A DNA stretch of 64,000 nucleotides from Microbispora sp. H13382 (GTDB lineage: Bacteria > Actinomycetota > Actinomycetes > Streptosporangiales > Streptosporangiaceae): assembly GCF_014161445.1 (NCBI RefSeq), contig NZ_JABBXA010000005.1, positions 248,001 through 312,000 of the forward strand, read 5' to 3'. Below are positions 60,591-64,000 of the stretch, one piece after another (the first letter of the stretch is position 1; every line of letters starts with the position of its first letter). The notes under the pieces are model-generated. The model did no database searches. It was not told where the DNA came from and was given only the letters and a program-made list of their open reading frames with translations. Position numbers and translations under genes: made by a program.

Positions 60591-62270
60591 ATGTGGCGGC
60601 CCTTCCGGTTTGTGCGGCTTGGCCTTTTGAGGCGTGAGAGCGCCGCGCGGGGGCCGGCGGTCGTGCGGTTCGGACCGGCCCTGCTCGGCCTGGCGCTCGG
60701 CGTGCTCGCGCTCGGGCCCGCCCTGGGGCCGGGGTTCACGCTGCGCTACGACATGGTCTTCGTGCCGGACCCGCCGCTGCGCCTCGGCGACGGCTTCCCC
60801 CGCGCCGTGCCGAGCGACCAGGTCGTGGCGCTGCTGTCCGCCGTGATCCCGGCCGAGATCGTGCAGAAGGCGATCCTGCTCGGGCTGTTCGCACTGGCCG
60901 CATCCGGAGCGGCGGCCCTGGCCGGCGACGCGCTCCCGGCGTACGGCGGGGGCGCAGGGGACAGAGCCGGGACGCCGGGGGCGATGCTCGTGCCCCGGCT
61001 GGCCGCCGCCGCCTTCTACGCCTGGAACGCCTATCTCGCGCAGCGCCTGCTCATCGGCCATTGGGCGCTGCTGCTGGGGTACGCCGGACTGCCCTGGGCC
61101 GTGCGTGCCGCGGCGCGCGGCGGGCCCGGGCGGCTCGCCGCGGCCCTCCTGCCCGCCGCCGTGGGCGGATTCCAGGCCATGCTGGTCAGTGCCGTGGCCG
61201 TGCTCCCGGTGGCCGCGCTGCGCGCCGGGAAAGGGCGGGCGCGCGCGGCGCTCCAGGCGTCGGCCGTGGTCGTGGTGCTCAGCCTGCCGTGGCTCGTCCC
61301 CGCCCTCCGGTCGGACGCCGTGACCGATCCCGCCGGGGTGGCCGCGTTCGCGCCCCGGGCGGACGGGCCGTTCGGGACGCTGGGCAGTTTGCTCACCCTC
61401 GGCGGCATCTGGAACTCCCACGCCGTCGTGCCCGGCCAGGGCGGCCCGGGGCTCGCCGCCGCCCGCCTCGCGCTGACCCTCGTCGCGGTCGCCGGTTTCG
61501 TACGGCTCGGCGGTGCCACCCGCAGGCCCGTGTGGTGGCGGGGATTGGTGGTGGCGGCGTGCGCGGGTGTCCTGGTCGCCTGCGCCGGGGCCTTCGCGTC
61601 CGGTGTGCTGCGGGAGCTCATCGGATGGTGGGCGGGCTTCGGCCCGCTCCGCGACGGCCAGGTGTACGTCGCGCCGTTCGCGCTCGCACAGGCGGTGGGC
61701 GTCGCGGTCGTGGCGGCGGCCCTGCGCCGGAACCTGCCCGCTCCGGTGGCGGCGGCCGCCGTGGCGGTGCCGGTGCTCGTGCTGCCGACCTTCGCGCTGG
61801 GCGCGTTCGGCAGGCTCGGGACGGCCGAGTACCCCGGCGAATGGCGCCGCGTCCAGGCCGTCGTCAACGGCGACCCCGCTCCCGGCGCGCTGCTGTCGCT
61901 GCCCTGGAGCGCCTACCGGGCTTTCTCCTGGAACTCGGGACGGGTGGTCCTCGACCCCGCGACCAAGATGTTCTCCCGGCCCGTGCTGTGGGACGAGACG
62001 CTCGTCGTCGGCGTGCCCGGCGGCGGGCGGATCCGGGTCGCGGCCGAGAGCCCGCGGATCCGCCGGATCGAGGCGGTGGCGTCCGCGCTCACCGCGGCCG
62101 GGGGCGCGCCGCACGTCGGCCCTCCGGCCTCGTCCGCGGCGGACGGGCTGCGGCGGGAGGGGGTGCGCTACGTGCTCGCGGCCGGGCTTGATGAGAACAC
62201 GTTCTTGTCTCGGCTGCCGGGGGCGACCCCCGTCTACCGGGGCCGTGAGCTACTGCTGGTACGCCTGTGA
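60591..62270 (+). CDS. Polytopic GT-C-like membrane protein (arabinosyl/mannosyl-transferase type)
   Basis: A 559-residue protein with about 10-12 membrane helices in its first 420 residues and a C-terminal soluble extracellular part. The N-terminal loop after the first helix contains RYDMVFVPDPPLR, where an acidic residue sits at the place of the GT-C catalytic loop. Later segments (WSAYRAFSWNSGRVVLDPA and KMFSRPVLWDETLVV) resemble the AftD/DUF3367-like envelope glycosyltransferases. Next to it is a DUF2613-like peptide, and in mycobacteria a DUF2613 gene neighbours aftD, which supports a role in cell-envelope polysaccharide assembly. Exact donor and linkage are unknown. Confidence 0.76.
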   Translation: MWRPFRFVRLGLLRRESAARGPAVVRFGPALLGLALGVLALGPALGPGFTLRYDMVFVPDPPLRLGDGFPRAVPSDQVVALLSAVIPAEIVQKAILLGLFALAASGAAALAGDALPAYGGGAGDRAGTPGAMLVPRLAAAAFYAWNAYLAQRLLIGHWALLLGYAGLPWAVRAAARGGPGRLAAALLPAAVGGFQAMLVSAVAVLPVAALRAGKGRARAALQASAVVVVLSLPWLVPALRSDAVTDPAGVAAFAPRADGPFGTLGSLLTLGGIWNSHAVVPGQGGPGLAAARLALTLVAVAGFVRLGGATRRPVWWRGLVVAACAGVLVACAGAFASGVLRELIGWWAGFGPLRDGQVYVAPFALAQAVGVAVVAAALRRNLPAPVAAAAVAVPVLVLPTFALGAFGRLGTAEYPGEWRRVQAVVNGDPAPGALLSLPWSAYRAFSWNSGRVVLDPATKMFSRPVLWDETLVVGVPGGGRIRVAAESPRIRRIEAVASALTAAGGAPHVGPPASSAADGLRREGVRYVLAAGLDENTFLSRLPGATPVYRGRELLLVRL

Positions 62271-62407
62271 CCAGCCAAGATCGGGGACCTGTGGCATACT
62301 GGACAGTAAGTCTTTTTATCACGGTTTGACCAAGGCTATGGTGTAGGCCCTGTATCACGTTCTACTCTCGGCCTCTATCGCCCGCTCCGGCAAGGAGGAA
62401 GCATCCC

Positions 62408-62539
62408 GTGTTGAAGGTGCTGGCTGCTCTCGCGGTCGGGGCCGTGCTCGCCGGCGTCGCCTCCGTGGCGGTCGTCAACGTGGCAGCGCCCACCGCGGAG
62501 CCGCCGAACAAGCCGCTCTACAACTACGGCGACAGGTGA
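62408..62539 (+). CDS. DUF2613-like small membrane peptide
   Basis: A 43-residue protein from GTG 62408 (GGAGGAA 8 bases upstream), too short for most gene finders. One membrane helix (LAALAVGAVLAGVASVAVVN) is followed by a short outside tail ending PLYNYGDR, which fits the DUF2613 family consensus ending in an YGxR-like motif. The mycobacterial homologue lies beside the AftD arabinosyltransferase gene. It probably helps the neighbouring GT-C-like protein. Confidence 0.72.
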   Translation: MLKVLAALAVGAVLAGVASVAVVNVAAPTAEPPNKPLYNYGDR

Positions 62540-62723
62540 ACGCGGCAGACCTGACCCCCGTTCCATAAGGACTCCCGCGAAGACCGAGCCCGTCAGGGGG
62601 CGTGGTTTCGCCACGCCCTCATGCGTCCGTGCCCCGATTCGCCCGCACCGCCCTGCCCGCCCCGTTCCGGCGACGCGGTGCTCCCCGAACTCCCGCCGAG
62701 ACGTGTCACCCGAAGGAGTGGTC

Positions 62724-63998
62724 GTGGTCGCACAGGGTGCGAAGGCGAAGCCCTCGGGGCGCCCGGCCCCCCTTCCCGAGCCGCCCGACAGGCCGCACCT
62801 GACGGCCGCCGGTGCCGCCCCTGCCGCCGTTCCCCCGCTCGACGGCGTACGCGTGGCCGTGCTGAACTTCCGCGAACCGAGCCAGACGGTCGCCGGCGGC
62901 GCGGAGGAGTACGCCTGGCGGGTCTCCGCCTACCTCGTCGGCCAGGGCGCGAGCGTCAGCTTCCTCACCAGCCGGGAGCGGTACCAGATGCGCGCCGAGT
63001 CGCGCGACGGCATCCGGCTGCGCAGGATGGGCGGCAAGTACCTCGTCTATCTCCTCGTCCCGCTCTGGCTGCTGCTGCACCGCCGCCGGTTCGACGTCGT
63101 CGTCGACTGCATGAACGGCATCCCGTTCTTCTCCCCGGTCGTGGCGCGCCGCCGTACGCGGGTGATCTGCGTGGTCCACCACGTGCACGACCGGCAGTTC
63201 TACGCCTTCTTCCCGCGCTGGCTGGCGCGGATCGGCTGCTTCATCGAGGGGCCGGTGGCGCGGCTGCTGTATCGCCGGTGCACGACGGTGACGGTCTCCG
63301 AGTCCTCCCGGCACGAGCTGCGCGAGCGCCTGCGCTGGCTGGCCCCGATCGAGGTGGTGCCCAACGGCAGCCTGACCGCCAGGCCCGTCGCGAGCGAGCC
63401 GGTGTCGGGCGCCCCGGCCGTCGTCTACCTCGGACGCCTGGTCGGGCACAAGCGCGTCGAGCGGGTGGTCGAGCTCGCCGCCGAGCTGGCGCCCACCCGC
63501 CCCGGCCTGCACGTGCACGTCGTCGGGAGGGGGCCCGAGCACGACCGGCTGGCCGAGCGGGCGGGCGTGCCCGACGTCGCCGGACGCGTCCACCTGCACG
63601 GATTCCTGCCCGAGGCGGAGAAGAACGCGGTGCTCAGCCGCGCCAGGCTCAACGTCACGGCCTCGGAGTTCGAGGGCTGGGGGCTGACCGTGATCGAGGC
63701 GGCGGCCCTCGGCGTGCCCACCGTCGCCTACGACGTGGCCGGCCTGCGCGACTCCGTACGGCACGGCGTGACGGGCTGGCTGGTCCGCGACGGCGAGCGG
63801 CTCGCCGACGTGGTCGACCTCGCCCTGCGGGAGCTGGACGACCCCCTGACGAGGGCCCGGATGGCCCGGGCGTGCCGGCGCTGGGCGGGCGAGTTCACCT
63901 GGGGGAAGACCGGGGCCGCCGTGACCAGGCTGGTCGCGGCCGAACTCGGCCGGCTCCCCGCACGGCTGCCGGGCAGCCGCCATGAGCAGGAGGCCTGA
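62724..63998 (+). CDS. GT4 family glycosyltransferase
   Basis: A 424-residue retaining glycosyltransferase of the GT-B fold. The N-terminal domain opens with GVRVAVLNFREPSQTVAGGA, typical of the GT4 acceptor side, and the C-terminal donor domain shows VVYLGRLVGHKRVERVVELA and the E-x7-E motif SEFEGWGLTVIEAAALGVPT (GT4 catalytic glutamates). It is cytoplasmic or membrane-associated, using a nucleotide sugar (type unknown) to extend an envelope glycan. GTG 62724 is preferred to 62703 because AAGGAG lies 5 bases upstream. A possible next gene begins at the window edge (ATG 63982). Confidence 0.9.
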   Translation: MVAQGAKAKPSGRPAPLPEPPDRPHLTAAGAAPAAVPPLDGVRVAVLNFREPSQTVAGGAEEYAWRVSAYLVGQGASVSFLTSRERYQMRAESRDGIRLRRMGGKYLVYLLVPLWLLLHRRRFDVVVDCMNGIPFFSPVVARRRTRVICVVHHVHDRQFYAFFPRWLARIGCFIEGPVARLLYRRCTTVTVSESSRHELRERLRWLAPIEVVPNGSLTARPVASEPVSGAPAVVYLGRLVGHKRVERVVELAAELAPTRPGLHVHVVGRGPEHDRLAERAGVPDVAGRVHLHGFLPEAEKNAVLSRARLNVTASEFEGWGLTVIEAAALGVPTVAYDVAGLRDSVRHGVTGWLVRDGERLADVVDLALRELDDPLTRARMARACRRWAGEFTWGKTGAAVTRLVAAELGRLPARLPGSRHEQEA

Positions 63999-64000
63999 GC

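Noticed and set aside
1-64000. CRISPR arrays, rRNA or tRNA genes, integrase or prophage genes
   Set aside because: No regularly spaced repeats, no rRNA or tRNA signatures apart from tmRNA, and no integrase or phage structural genes were seen.

Overview
The window is high-GC actinomycete DNA, most like a Streptosporangiales chromosome (Streptosporangium, Nonomuraea or Microbispora type). The evidence is the G/C-ending codon use, GTG starts, many leaderless promoters with TAnnnT -10 boxes, the prfB-ftsE-ftsX-smpB-tmRNA core block, a very large (about 1,650 residue) NAD-glutamate dehydrogenase, and families such as DUF4166, large LuxR (LAL) regulators and DHA2 exporters. The genus is inference from gene content only.

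Positions 1-8400 form a defence island with visibly lower GC than the rest. It holds an NgoMIV-type restriction enzyme, its 5-methylcytosine methyltransferase and a divergent Vsr mismatch endonuclease. These are followed by a three-gene operon: a MORC-like GHKL ATPase with zinc fingers, an SF2 helicase with an N-terminal Mrr-like nuclease, and an unknown 196-residue protein. A truncated 2H phosphoesterase lies at the window edge.

Positions 8650-28600 are accessory. In order they hold a TetR-controlled operon with two tandem DUF4166 paralogues behind twin operators; an alpha/beta hydrolase; a Ser/Thr kinase joined through one membrane helix to a GH6 domain whose key aspartates are asparagines, and broken by one frameshift; a quinone oxidoreductase/TetR pair; a secreted protein; a translationally coupled gene pair sharing an RHIM-like amyloid motif; a GNAT protein; a SoxR/DHA2 exporter pair bracketed by broken copies of neighbouring genes; an NmrA-like reductase/TetR pair; and an operon with an ABC exporter and a fused prenyl synthase-terpene cyclase. 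An IS5-type transposase remnant closes this part.

Positions 28590-47830 move towards the core genome: a Tat-exported bicovalent flavin oxidase, a decayed NuoF-like gene beside a DoxX-like gene, a fused polysaccharide deacetylase/GT2 synthase with a membrane partner, tryptophan 2,3-dioxygenase with NAD-glutamate dehydrogenase, a lipoprotein, then prfB, a small zinc/membrane protein, ftsE, ftsX, smpB, a lipoprotein resembling a penicillin-binding protein but without catalytic motifs, and ssrA (tmRNA) with a 20-bp terminator stem.

Positions 47830-64000 are mixed: a UTRA-only protein; a vapBC-VOC cassette flanked by 33-bp direct repeats at the tail-to-tail junction of the UTRA gene and adenosine deaminase; an HtrA-like lipoprotein protease; a double acyl-CoA dehydrogenase; a LAL regulator; a frameshifted M24 peptidase; HXXEE and MBL-fold proteins; and a cell-envelope glycosylation cluster (GT-C-like membrane protein, DUF2613-like peptide, GT4 glycosyltransferase). 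No tRNA, rRNA, CRISPR array or integrase was seen.
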